Source: HGM13006 sp900757695 (lineage in GTDB: Bacteria; Bacillota; Clostridia; Oscillospirales; Oscillospiraceae). From it: a stretch of DNA of 64,000 bases. Numbering within the stretch: position 1 is the first letter of the stretch; every line of letters begins with the position of its first letter. This document shows positions 17,652 to 25,801 of the stretch, in pieces. The translations under genes were made by a program, and so were the position numbers. The notes under the pieces are model-generated. The model ran no database searches. It was not told the DNA's origin and saw only the letters and a list, made by a program, of their open reading frames with translations. Where the stretch lies: assembly GCA_959607825.1 (NCBI GenBank), contig CAUHNW010000005.1, positions 1 to 64,000 of the forward strand, written 5' to 3'.

Positions 17652-18968
17652 GTGGAAATACCGTTTTCAATTCTGTCTGATACGCCGGAGCACACCCCAA
17701 GCCCCGTGTCTGAGATCAAGAAACAGATCGACATTCTGCTGGAGCGTCTCGCCCAGCAGGAAGAGGACCTGCGGCTGGCCCGGTTGATGCTGCAGCGGGC
17801 AAACACGGAAGTCACTCTCTATGGAAAAGCACCCCCACCCGACTATACCGCCACCCTGGGCCTCGCCTTTGAGACCGATTTCTTCATGGTCGTCGCCATG
17901 GATCTGGCGGACCGTTCCCAGCTGTTCTCCCCCGCCGGTGCCTCACGTTTCTCCCAACGGGAGGTGGAACTGATGAAAGCCGCGATCTACAATGTATTTG
18001 AGACCGCACTGGGTCCCTACTGCCTTGCCGGCTGCTGTGAGTCTGACCTGGCTTTTGCCAACATCCTCATCAATTTTGTGGACGACGACCCGCCTGAGGG
18101 CAAGATCCTGCCCACCATGGACCGGGTCCTGCAGACCGCTGTGGATGTGGTCGAACGGAACTACCGCATTCGGCTCATTGTGGCCCACAGTCCCATTGTC
18201 AAAGGGCATCAGAATCTCCCCAAGGCCAGGATCAAAGCCTATCACACGCTCCAGCAACGGTTTGCTATCGACAATATGCCCCGCACACAGGTCATCCCCC
18301 CGATTACCGGAAAAGAACTGTCCCCTGTCTCAGCGTCAAGCCCCAAGCTGGAAAAGCAATACTATCAGTTTGTTCTGAGCCGGGACCTGGACATGGCAAA
18401 GCTGACCCTGCGGGAGCTGACTGCCAGAGATCTCAGCAGCCCGGGCATCACCTTTGAGCTGGCAAAGCTGCGGTTTATGAACCATGTGGAGAGCCTTTTG
18501 AACATCGTCGGCCTCTCCGCCTCAGAGGTCCAGTACCTGTACCTCCGGCCCCTGGACACGGACCAGGCCATCTACCAGCTCATCGAGGAGCTGTTCGCTG
18601 ACATCGCGGAACAGCGCATCAGCAGTGAACAGGCACGGCAGGTCAAAATCGAAACGGTGCGCAATTACATCATCGAAAACTACGCGGACAGCAATCTCTG
18701 TCTTGCCATGATCTGCGACCAGTTCCAGATGAACCAGTCCTACCTGTCCCGGACCTTTAAGGAGGTCTTTGGCATCGGCATTCTGGATTTCATCCACTCC
18801 CAGCGGCTCCTCCACGCCAAGGAACTCCTGAAGGACCCCGCCAACCAGATCGACATGATCTGGGAGGCCGTGGGCTACACCAACCGCAGGACCTTCAACC
18901 GGAGCTTCCGCAGGCTGGAGAACATAAGCGCATCGGAATACCGAAAATCCGTCTCTATGCCCCAATAG
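17652..18968 (+). CDS. AraC-family transcriptional regulator
   Basis: 438 residues, GTG start with AAAGGGGG upstream. Residues 20-55 are a probable coiled coil (EIKKQIDILLERLAQQEE). The middle (about 70-330) is an unassigned sensor or oligomerisation region without membrane segments. Residues ~335-435 form a two-helix-turn-helix AraC DNA-binding domain (YLSRTFKEVFG, IWEAVGYTNRRTFNRSFR). Transcribed divergently from the OYE/SBP/beta-helix operon and followed by the flavoprotein gene at 19098, so both are candidate targets. Same architecture as the regulator at 60125, which lies between another SBP and another OYE gene. Confidence 0.88.
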   Translation: MEIPFSILSDTPEHTPSPVSEIKKQIDILLERLAQQEEDLRLARLMLQRANTEVTLYGKAPPPDYTATLGLAFETDFFMVVAMDLADRSQLFSPAGASRFSQREVELMKAAIYNVFETALGPYCLAGCCESDLAFANILINFVDDDPPEGKILPTMDRVLQTAVDVVERNYRIRLIVAHSPIVKGHQNLPKARIKAYHTLQQRFAIDNMPRTQVIPPITGKELSPVSASSPKLEKQYYQFVLSRDLDMAKLTLRELTARDLSSPGITFELAKLRFMNHVESLLNIVGLSASEVQYLYLRPLDTDQAIYQLIEELFADIAEQRISSEQARQVKIETVRNYIIENYADSNLCLAMICDQFQMNQSYLSRTFKEVFGIGILDFIHSQRLLHAKELLKDPANQIDMIWEAVGYTNRRTFNRSFRRLENISASEYRKSVSMPQ

Positions 18969-18973
18969 TTCCA

Positions 18974-18998
18974 CTGCCGCAGGAAGTCCCTGCGGCAG
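18974..18998 (+). terminator. Intrinsic terminator of the AraC gene
   Basis: CTGCCGCAGG / CCTGCGGCAG, 5-base loop, followed by ATTTTTT. Confidence 0.85.
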
Positions 18999-19037
18999 AT
19001 TTTTTGGACACATTTTTACTGATAAAAAAACTGACGC

Positions 19038-19066
19038 TTTTCACAGGCCCGGGCTGCTTTTATAAT
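19038..19066 (+). promoter_or_regulatory. Putative promoter of the flavoprotein gene
   Basis: Consensus TATAAT at 19061-19066 with a weak -35 (TTTTCA) 17 bases upstream; start codon 32 bases downstream. Confidence 0.45.
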
Positions 19067-19097
19067 CTATACATAAATCTGAAAAGGAGTGACAGCC

Positions 19098-20714
19098 ATG
19101 GGCAAAGCTGCATGGAGAATCCCGCCGGAGCCCATTCCGGAGGAGAAAATACTGAATACCTGTGAGGCTGACGTGGTAATCGTGGGAGCCGGACATTCCG
19201 GCGTTGCAGTGGCCCGCACCTGCGCGGAGGCCGGCCTATCTGTTCGGGTCATCGAGACCATGGTGGAGAAGAACTACTGGGCCTATGGAATCGACTTCGG
19301 CCACATCAATTCTGAATTTCTCCGTTCCAAGGGCGTTCCTCCCGTGGATGAGATTGAATTCTTCAACGACTGGCAGCTCCGCAGCGGTAACCGCAGCAAC
19401 CCCAGGCTTGTCATGAAATTCGTCAAAAACTGCGGAAGCTGCTTCGACTGGTTCCTGGAGGCCCTCTCCGAGGAGCAGAAGAACAACGTGTATATCCGCT
19501 ACTGGCCCGCCCCCAGGAAATACTCGAACAACATCTGCGGCATCAAGACCTGGATCGGCACTGCCACCTTCCCGGAGGAACTGTGGCACGACAAAGGGAT
19601 CACAGAGGCCGTGGTAGCCAGCATCCAGCGGGCCAAGGCGCACGGTGCCCAGTTCCATTTCTCCACCGTGGCAGAGCAGCTTGAGAAGGACGGCAATCGT
19701 GTGACCGCTGTGATCGCCAAGGAGCGCCATGGGGGATATGTCCGTTTCAAAGCAGCCAAGGGCGTCGTGCTGGCCGCAGGAGATTTTGCCCGTAACGATG
19801 AAATGATGCGGGACCTGTGCGACGAGCTTGTGACTCTCGCCGCCTCTGAAGACCAGCGAATCACCGGCCTGAGCCGGGACGGAAGCGGTATTCAGATGGG
19901 CATATGGGCTGGAGGCCGCATGGTTCCGGGCCCCATCGCCTGCATGGGCGGCAACACTGCGGCGCCCAACTCCCCCCTGTTTCAGGCAACTGCCACACTC
20001 TGGCTGGACGGCGAAAACAAGCGCTTCTGCAACGAGGGCTTCGGTGACAGCGAGTTTTCCGGCATCGAAGCAGCCCGTATCAAGACTCCAAGAATCGTAA
20101 ACCTCTTTGACGACAAAATTGATGAGCTGCTTCAGCGGCAGCCGCCCATTCACGGCTCTCTTTGGGTCAATGAACCCCGGGATCCCAGAATGATTACAGC
20201 CATGGAATACATTTCGGGCGCAAAGAAAGCCGGAAAAGAGGGCTATGCCATCAAAGACCCCAGAGCCCCCAAGGGCACAGAATCTCCCAGACTGTATGCC
20301 GCCGACACCCTTGAAGAGCTGGCAGATATTCTGGGCTTCTCCGGGCAGCTCAAGCAGAACATGCTTGACTCTGTCGCGCGGTATAACCAATTCTGCTATG
20401 CCGGTCGGGACGAGGATTTTGGCAAGGATCCTTCTCTGCTGGTATCGTTGGACACTGCACCCTATTATGCAATGGTGACAGACCGGACAAAGGGCGGCAC
20501 CATGGGACCCATGGTCACGGTAGACGGCCTTTGGACCGACGACAATCAGCAAGTCTATGACCAGCAGCTGGACCCGATCCCCGGCCTGTACGCCACCGGC
20601 AACTGCTGCGGCAGGCGCTTCGGCGTTCAGTATTCCACCCCTGTCTCCGGCGTCAGCATTGGCATCGCCTGGACCCTGGGACGGGAATTGGGCAAATACC
20701 TGTCAACGCTTTAG
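19098..20714 (+). CDS. FAD-dependent fumarate-reductase-like flavoprotein
   Basis: 538 residues from ATG 19098 (AAGGAG 9 bases upstream). N-terminal FAD-binding Rossmann motif VVIVGAGHSG at about 26-35; C-terminal FAD closure PGLYATGNCCG and VSGVSIGIAWTLGRELG. Family (FAD_binding_2: fumarate, urocanate and other 2-enoate reductases, 3-ketosteroid dehydrogenases). The HTMGG substrate loop of classical fumarate reductases is replaced by TKGGTMGP, so the substrate is probably different. No signal peptide, Tat motif or FMN-bearing domain, so it is cytoplasmic and needs an electron donor. Monocistronic between two terminators, next to the AraC gene. Redox family firm, substrate unknown. Confidence 0.85.
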   Translation: MGKAAWRIPPEPIPEEKILNTCEADVVIVGAGHSGVAVARTCAEAGLSVRVIETMVEKNYWAYGIDFGHINSEFLRSKGVPPVDEIEFFNDWQLRSGNRSNPRLVMKFVKNCGSCFDWFLEALSEEQKNNVYIRYWPAPRKYSNNICGIKTWIGTATFPEELWHDKGITEAVVASIQRAKAHGAQFHFSTVAEQLEKDGNRVTAVIAKERHGGYVRFKAAKGVVLAAGDFARNDEMMRDLCDELVTLAASEDQRITGLSRDGSGIQMGIWAGGRMVPGPIACMGGNTAAPNSPLFQATATLWLDGENKRFCNEGFGDSEFSGIEAARIKTPRIVNLFDDKIDELLQRQPPIHGSLWVNEPRDPRMITAMEYISGAKKAGKEGYAIKDPRAPKGTESPRLYAADTLEELADILGFSGQLKQNMLDSVARYNQFCYAGRDEDFGKDPSLLVSLDTAPYYAMVTDRTKGGTMGPMVTVDGLWTDDNQQVYDQQLDPIPGLYATGNCCGRRFGVQYSTPVSGVSIGIAWTLGRELGKYLSTL

Positions 20715-20740
20715 GTATTTCATGTTCTATTCGCATCCGA

Positions 20741-20775
20741 AAAGCCGGCCGCACTCCTGAAGCGCGGTCGGCTTT
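20741..20775 (+). terminator. Intrinsic terminator of the flavoprotein gene
   Basis: AAAGCCGGCCGC pairs with GCGGTCGGCTTT, followed by CTCTG; U-rich only within the stem end. Confidence 0.7.
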
Positions 20776-21650
20776 CTCTGCCAATGTTTAAAGTTGTCTG
20801 GAGGGAGAAGAAATCTTCCCACCTCTGAGAGTGTTTTTGACCCATATAGAAAACCACGCTGAAACGCTTCTTCAAGGAAAAGTATCAGCGTGATTGTGTT
20901 CGTTTCGTCGTGAGTATACGGATTATTTGCTTATTTGTGCAGTTCTTTGGATTCCTTATTCAAAGCCGAGAAAATGGAATCTCTGCGCAGGGTTATCGCC
21001 CTGCGCAGAGATTCAAATGGGGGAAAGGATAAAGAGATTAGGAAGTTATTTATGCACCGATATCACCATGAGGATGTTACGCTCAGCGAGCTGGCCAATT
21101 ACAGCATGGCGAAGATCGTGGAGGCGAATCTACGGCAAGCCCGCTCGATCCAACACCCGATGGAGCATATGGAGCACGCTGTCCGGGGCAATCGGCCCGC
21201 CGGTGGGGCCGGGAAATACATAACTGCTGCTGGGCTGCTTCTCCCGCTGCTGCTTCAAAACGCCTACCGCATCCGTCCCCAGAGAGATGGTTCCTTTTTA
21301 GCTTACAGACATCCTGGGAGAATGTCAAAAAAAGTCCGGAAAGATCAAACCCAGGGAATCCTCCACCGAGGAAAGGGGGACTTTCCCAAATGGACCGCCC
21401 AGGGGAAACCGGGCAGGCGAGAATCCGGGCCGATTCGGCTGCCTCTGGGACCCTATGGGACAATTCTTGCGCAGAAAAATGGTTCCAAGGGAGCATGTGT
21501 CTCTTGTGCAAAGCTCCAAATACATATGGACTTTTATTGCAAAAATTGTCTCTTGTCACTAAGGATGCAAGTCGATATAATCGTATTATATCGAAAGAAA
21601 CGGGTGGCCCTTACCCTTGGTTATGCCGTTTCGCAAAAGGAGGAGCTGTA
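20776..21650. other. 875-base gap without a confident gene
   Basis: An open frame at 20935-21651 has no ribosome site, no recognisable domain and uneven composition, and is not called. A CACGCTGA...TCAGCGTG pairing occurs near 20860-20893. The stretch around 21030-21200 reads somewhat protein-like (HHEDVTLSELANYSMAKIV) and may be a decayed gene. Confidence 0.45.
20977..21014. repeat. Perfect 16-bp inverted repeat, 6-nt loop
   Basis: GAATCTCTGCGCAGG (plus one base pair) and its exact complement flank TTATCG. No T-run follows, so a terminator is unlikely; may be a protein-binding or mobile-element structure in a gene-poor gap. Confidence 0.6.
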
Positions 21651-21651
21651 A

Positions 21652-22941
21652 ATGATCCAATGGAAAACCTTCCAGCCGGGGAAATATGACAGTTGGGAGT
21701 TGCCCTTTGTCCAGCAGCGGCAGAAAATGGCCGCCGGAGAGATGGGAGACATGCCCATAATGGGACCTCCGGGGATGGAGGATATGTCTTTTTTCGGGCC
21801 GCCGGAAGCAAAGCCCTATTCGGTTGAGGAGATTCGGGCATATAACCACAGATGGGATCCCTATAATCCCTTGTTCAACGATGTGGAATATGCAAAAAAG
21901 GCGGGATATCAGGGACTCCCGGCCTTGCCGGGGTTTGTGGGCCGCGGCGGCGGCGCGATGTTGGGATTTCCCAAGGATATTGCCGACGCATTCTACTACA
22001 CCAATGATGGCACGGACATTGAGCTGGCCCGTCCCATCGTCTCCGGCGATCTGCTGAAGGACGCCGGGGAAACCAATGAGATGGTTGATCTGACCGAGCC
22101 TGGCAGCGATCTCCGAATGTGGTATCTGGGTGGCACCGGCAGTATGGAGGATGCAGCCGGAAACATTGTAGTAAAGGCCACTGGAAACACCCGCGACTGC
22201 TATAAAAAACGGGCCGATGGAGGCCCTCCGGTGGATTTCTCGGAAAACATGGGAGAGTGGTCAGCCTATTTTCCTCCTGCGCACTATACCACCGATGAGG
22301 ACTGGGATCGAATCGTTTCCATCTGGGACAAGGAAACCATCCGGGGCGCAGACACGCTCTACTGGGAGGACGCGGAAATTGGCGTGTTTATGCCGGAAAC
22401 CTGCTCCGGACCCATCACCTATATGGACATGATTGCCTGGTACGGCAACCAGAACACCCTGTCCCGAAAGTTCCTCCGGGACAAGGAAAAACGAAAGACC
22501 TGCTTCCGGGACGGCAACGGGAATTATCTCTTTGAAACAGCGCTCCACCTGGGGTCCCGGAACATTCCCGGCGGACGAATGGCGTTTTACAACGACACGG
22601 CGGGACATCATGTTCTCCGCACGGTTACCAACTACATCGGCGATCGGGGCTATGTGACCCGATACTGCTGGCGGTTCTATCCCTTCTTCAAAGAGCTTCG
22701 CAGCGGCTTTGTGCCCAAGGATTACGATCTGCTCACTCGGGTTGTACCGGGCTATGAAAACCGCCCCTTGAACCGCCACGGTGGGGAAGGGGACACAGTC
22801 ATTGGCAAGGCTTATATTTACGGAAAGCGGGTAGACGAGCATGGGCGGCATGTGATCGATATATGCGCCTGGGGAGAAGATCTGGAAGGGAATATTCTAC
22901 AGATTTGCCCCGTCACAGCCTGCCTGCCCACAAAATCGTAA
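21652..22941 (+). CDS. Tandem MaoC-like (double hot-dog) protein
   Basis: 429 residues, AAAGGAGG 8 bases upstream of ATG. A Met/Gly/Pro-rich segment at 34-51 (MPIMGPPGMEDMSFFGPP) precedes domain 1. Residues 68-86 (WDPYNPLFNDVEYAKKAGY) match the hydratase motif D-x-NPxHxD with Phe in place of His. Domain 2 begins LYWEDAEIGVFMP and contains GHHVLRTVTNYIGDRGYVT. The arrangement matches the protein at 6036, and as there an SBP follows immediately (52 bases). Cytoplasmic. Likely binds or transforms an enoyl (thio)ester-like compound, but the missing His argues against ordinary hydration. Confidence 0.8.
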   Translation: MIQWKTFQPGKYDSWELPFVQQRQKMAAGEMGDMPIMGPPGMEDMSFFGPPEAKPYSVEEIRAYNHRWDPYNPLFNDVEYAKKAGYQGLPALPGFVGRGGGAMLGFPKDIADAFYYTNDGTDIELARPIVSGDLLKDAGETNEMVDLTEPGSDLRMWYLGGTGSMEDAAGNIVVKATGNTRDCYKKRADGGPPVDFSENMGEWSAYFPPAHYTTDEDWDRIVSIWDKETIRGADTLYWEDAEIGVFMPETCSGPITYMDMIAWYGNQNTLSRKFLRDKEKRKTCFRDGNGNYLFETALHLGSRNIPGGRMAFYNDTAGHHVLRTVTNYIGDRGYVTRYCWRFYPFFKELRSGFVPKDYDLLTRVVPGYENRPLNRHGGEGDTVIGKAYIYGKRVDEHGRHVIDICAWGEDLEGNILQICPVTACLPTKS

Positions 22942-22993
22942 TACCACTTGTGTGGTGAAGGTGTTCATACCATATAGAAAGGGGGACATACGC

Positions 22994-24679
22994 ATGAAAA
23001 AACGAAGATCTTGTATTGCGCTACTTCTGGTATGGAGTATGCTACTGCTATTGACCGCCTGCGGTGGCACGGCTGTCAGCGACGCATCCTCTGCGCCGGC
23101 TGAGACCATCGCAGAGACTTCTGCGCCTTCCGAGGCGCCGAAGCCGGAAGAAAATCAGGAGCCCGAAAGTACCGTGATGTCCACGGAAGAGACGGCGCCC
23201 GAGCCGGAACTGGAATACACCCTTCCCATCCACGACGACAGCATCTCCATTTCCTATTGGATTTCCTGGAATCCTGATCTCTCTGCGGTCTGCGCCCCCG
23301 GAGATGCCTCCGTCTACAAGGCGCTGGAGGAACGAACCGGCATCCATGTGGACTACCGGGAATCCTCCCCCTTTAACCAGGGACAGGATTTTGACCTGAT
23401 GATTGCCTCCGGAGACTATGTGGACATTTTTCCCGCCAGCTCCAACCTATCTCCCGACCAGGCATTTGACCAGGATATTTGCATCGATCTGACGGGATAT
23501 ATGGACACTTATCTCCGGAACTATCATGCAATTTTGAAAAGCAACGACGAATATATGCACACTGCTGTCAACGACGAGGGACAGATCCTTTCAGTAAACA
23601 GCATGTATGACGAAAACATTGCAGTCAACTTCGGCCTTGTGATCCGGAAGGATTGGCTGGACCAGTTAGGACTTGACATGCCGGAGACCTATGACGATTA
23701 CCACAAGGTGCTCACTACCTTTAAGAACCAGCTGGGCGCCAATGCGGCCATGCATATGGGCTCCAGCGGCGTATTAACCGGAAACTACTTCTGCTCCGGC
23801 TTTTGGATCAACGGCTATGTGTCCATGATGGACGCTCCCTTCTATCAAGTGGATGGAGAAGTCAAATTTGGCCCCATCCAGCCGGAATTCAAGGACTATC
23901 TGACCATGATGAACCAGTGGTATTCCGAGGGCCTGATTTACAAGGACTTTTACAGCGTTGCCGACCCCATGACGGCACCCTCCGACCAAATCACCACCGA
24001 CAACATGGGGCTTTGGGTCTGCGAGCTGGCTAGAATGCACGAGTTTGACAGCATGTTTGATTCCTCTAGCACCTTTGAAATCTGGCCTGTTCAGGATGCG
24101 GTGCAGAACCGCGGAGACGTAAATAAGATCCGTGTTGCAACGGAAATGGCCACCAGCGGCGGCGAGGTGATTGCTTCCACCTGCGCCTACCCGGAAATTG
24201 CCGCCCTGTGGCTGGACTATCGCTACACAGACGAAGGCCGGCTCTTGCTGAACTACGGTGTGGAAGGGGAAGGCTTTGAATATGTGGACGGCGAGCCTCA
24301 GCTTACCGAATTGATCACCGGTGCAGAGAATATCAACTTCGGCCTTGCCATGTATGCCACGGTATTCCTGGGCTACAATGAGCCGGAGCGGATGTGGTCC
24401 ACTTATTCCGATGCCCAGATGGCCTCTCTGGATATCTGGAAAATGGGTGACAACGAGTATGGCTATTCTGCCAACGCCATCATGAACACCCAGGAACAGG
24501 AAACCTTCAGCCGGGCCTATTCTGACATCAACACCTATCTCCTGGCCGAAATCGTCCGTTTTGTCATCGGGGACCGTTCCTTGGATGAGTTCGACGACTA
24601 TGTGGCGGATGTAGACGCCATGGGCATCGACGCCTGCATCGAATGCAAACAGGCCGCTCTGGACCGTTATCTGGATTGA
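22994..24679 (+). CDS. Extracellular solute-binding lipoprotein (orphan SBP 4)
   Basis: 561 residues from ATG 22994 (AAAGGGGG 8 bases upstream; upstream in-frame GTG rejected). Lipobox LTAC with Cys23; acidic linker to about residue 70. SBP body: SISYWISWNP, TGIHVDYRE, FDLMIASGDYVDIF, an LDYRYTDEGRLLLNYGVEGE stretch and the closing KQAALDRYLD helix. Co-directional with and probably co-transcribed with the MaoC-like gene. Most similar by eye to SBP 1 at 2402. No permease nearby. Confidence 0.9.
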   Translation: MKKRRSCIALLLVWSMLLLLTACGGTAVSDASSAPAETIAETSAPSEAPKPEENQEPESTVMSTEETAPEPELEYTLPIHDDSISISYWISWNPDLSAVCAPGDASVYKALEERTGIHVDYRESSPFNQGQDFDLMIASGDYVDIFPASSNLSPDQAFDQDICIDLTGYMDTYLRNYHAILKSNDEYMHTAVNDEGQILSVNSMYDENIAVNFGLVIRKDWLDQLGLDMPETYDDYHKVLTTFKNQLGANAAMHMGSSGVLTGNYFCSGFWINGYVSMMDAPFYQVDGEVKFGPIQPEFKDYLTMMNQWYSEGLIYKDFYSVADPMTAPSDQITTDNMGLWVCELARMHEFDSMFDSSSTFEIWPVQDAVQNRGDVNKIRVATEMATSGGEVIASTCAYPEIAALWLDYRYTDEGRLLLNYGVEGEGFEYVDGEPQLTELITGAENINFGLAMYATVFLGYNEPERMWSTYSDAQMASLDIWKMGDNEYGYSANAIMNTQEQETFSRAYSDINTYLLAEIVRFVIGDRSLDEFDDYVADVDAMGIDACIECKQAALDRYLD

Positions 24680-24728
24680 TTGAAATGCGCGCTATGCCTT
24701 AACGGTCTGGAGTTCTGGAAACTTCCCC

Positions 24729-24757
24729 TTGCGCAACAGCGGCTTATTCCTTATAAT
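24729..24757 (+). promoter_or_regulatory. Strong putative promoter of the LysR gene
   Basis: TTGCGC, 17-base spacer, TATAAT; start codon 36 bases downstream. Confidence 0.6.
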
Positions 24758-24792
24758 AATATGTAGGAATCAAGGGGAAAAGAGGCGATGAA

Positions 24793-25677
24793 ATGGAACT
24801 CAAGCAGCTGGAGTACTTCCTGAAAGTAGCGGAGCAGTTAAATTTCAGCCGGGCCGCCGAGAGCCTGTATATTTCACAGCCCGCTCTGAGTTATCAGATT
24901 GCGGAACTGGAACGGGAGTTGGGCGCAGAACTGTTTGTGCGAGATCGCCGGAAGGTCTCGCTGACGCCGGAGGGGGAGGCTCTGATGCTTCCTGCACAGG
25001 AGATGCTGGAGCAGGCGGCCCTGCTGCCTGATGTCATCCGGAAAAGTCAGAGTCGGAAAAATGGAATTCTGCGGATTGGCTTTGACAATACCGAGGATCA
25101 CTACGAATGCATCGGCGTCACAGAAGCGCTGGCGCACTTTGGCCTTCAGAATCCCGGTGTGGAGCTGACCTTGATCCGCGCTCCCTTCACAGAATGTGCA
25201 GACCAGGTGATTTACGGTGACTTGGATGCAGCCTTCTTGATTTTGCGCCACCGAGAGCATTTGCCGCCGGATTTGACCTCTCGAAAGGTTTATGAGACGC
25301 GAGTGGTCATGGTGGTAAGGGAGGACAGCGGCATCGAAACCTGCCAGGAGGCCGTAGACCGTTTGGACCTGCTGCTGGTAGACGAAAAGCCCCGGGGGAA
25401 TTCCCGTGTACTGAAAACGCTGGAAAACATGAAGCTGGAGCCCAAAATCCACCGAGTGGACTCCATGTGTGCCGGGTTTGTCTATGCCCAGATGGGAAAG
25501 GGCATCATGCTGCTTTCGGAGGTCTATTATCGGCAGCACCGCTATCCAGGCCTGAAGGCCATTTCCATTCCGGATGAGGCCGCAGTGATCTCTCATGAGC
25601 TGGTATGGAACCGCGGGACCAGCAATCCCATGGTAGCGCGGCTTTTAGAGCAGCTCCCGACTGTGATGCATGCATAG
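24793..25677 (+). CDS. LysR-family transcriptional regulator
   Basis: 294 residues, the usual LysR length. Residues 1-60 are the winged helix-turn-helix (MELKQLEYFLKVAEQLNFSR, ISQPALSYQIAELERELG, LFVRDRRKVSLTPEG). Residues ~90-290 are the periplasmic-binding-like effector domain. It points toward, and is separated by a bidirectional terminator from, the minus-strand OYE reductase at 25802, so a classical divergent arrangement is absent. Targets may be the upstream MaoC/SBP unit or the OYE gene. Family assignment firm. Confidence 0.92.
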   Translation: MELKQLEYFLKVAEQLNFSRAAESLYISQPALSYQIAELERELGAELFVRDRRKVSLTPEGEALMLPAQEMLEQAALLPDVIRKSQSRKNGILRIGFDNTEDHYECIGVTEALAHFGLQNPGVELTLIRAPFTECADQVIYGDLDAAFLILRHREHLPPDLTSRKVYETRVVMVVREDSGIETCQEAVDRLDLLLVDEKPRGNSRVLKTLENMKLEPKIHRVDSMCAGFVYAQMGKGIMLLSEVYYRQHRYPGLKAISIPDEAAVISHELVWNRGTSNPMVARLLEQLPTVMHA

Positions 25678-25729
25678 CATCCTAAGGGACCATAGCCCTT
25701 CGATCCTTGGGAAACGCCCGTTTTAAGAG

Positions 25730-25770
25730 AAACCACACAGCCACCGGCTTCGCCGGTGGCTGTGTGGTTT
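25730..25770. terminator. Bidirectional terminator between lysR and OYE genes
   Basis: A perfect 19-bp stem (ends AAACCACACAGCC... / ...GGCTGTGTGGTTT) with TTC loop; T-rich on both sides. Confidence 0.9.
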
Positions 25771-25801
25771 CTTTAGATGGGAGAATCTCTGATCAATCAG
25801 T

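Noticed and set aside
20935..21651. 238-codon + frame
   Set aside because: No ribosome site, no domain, runs into the ribosome site of the MaoC gene and reads through a 16-bp inverted repeat.
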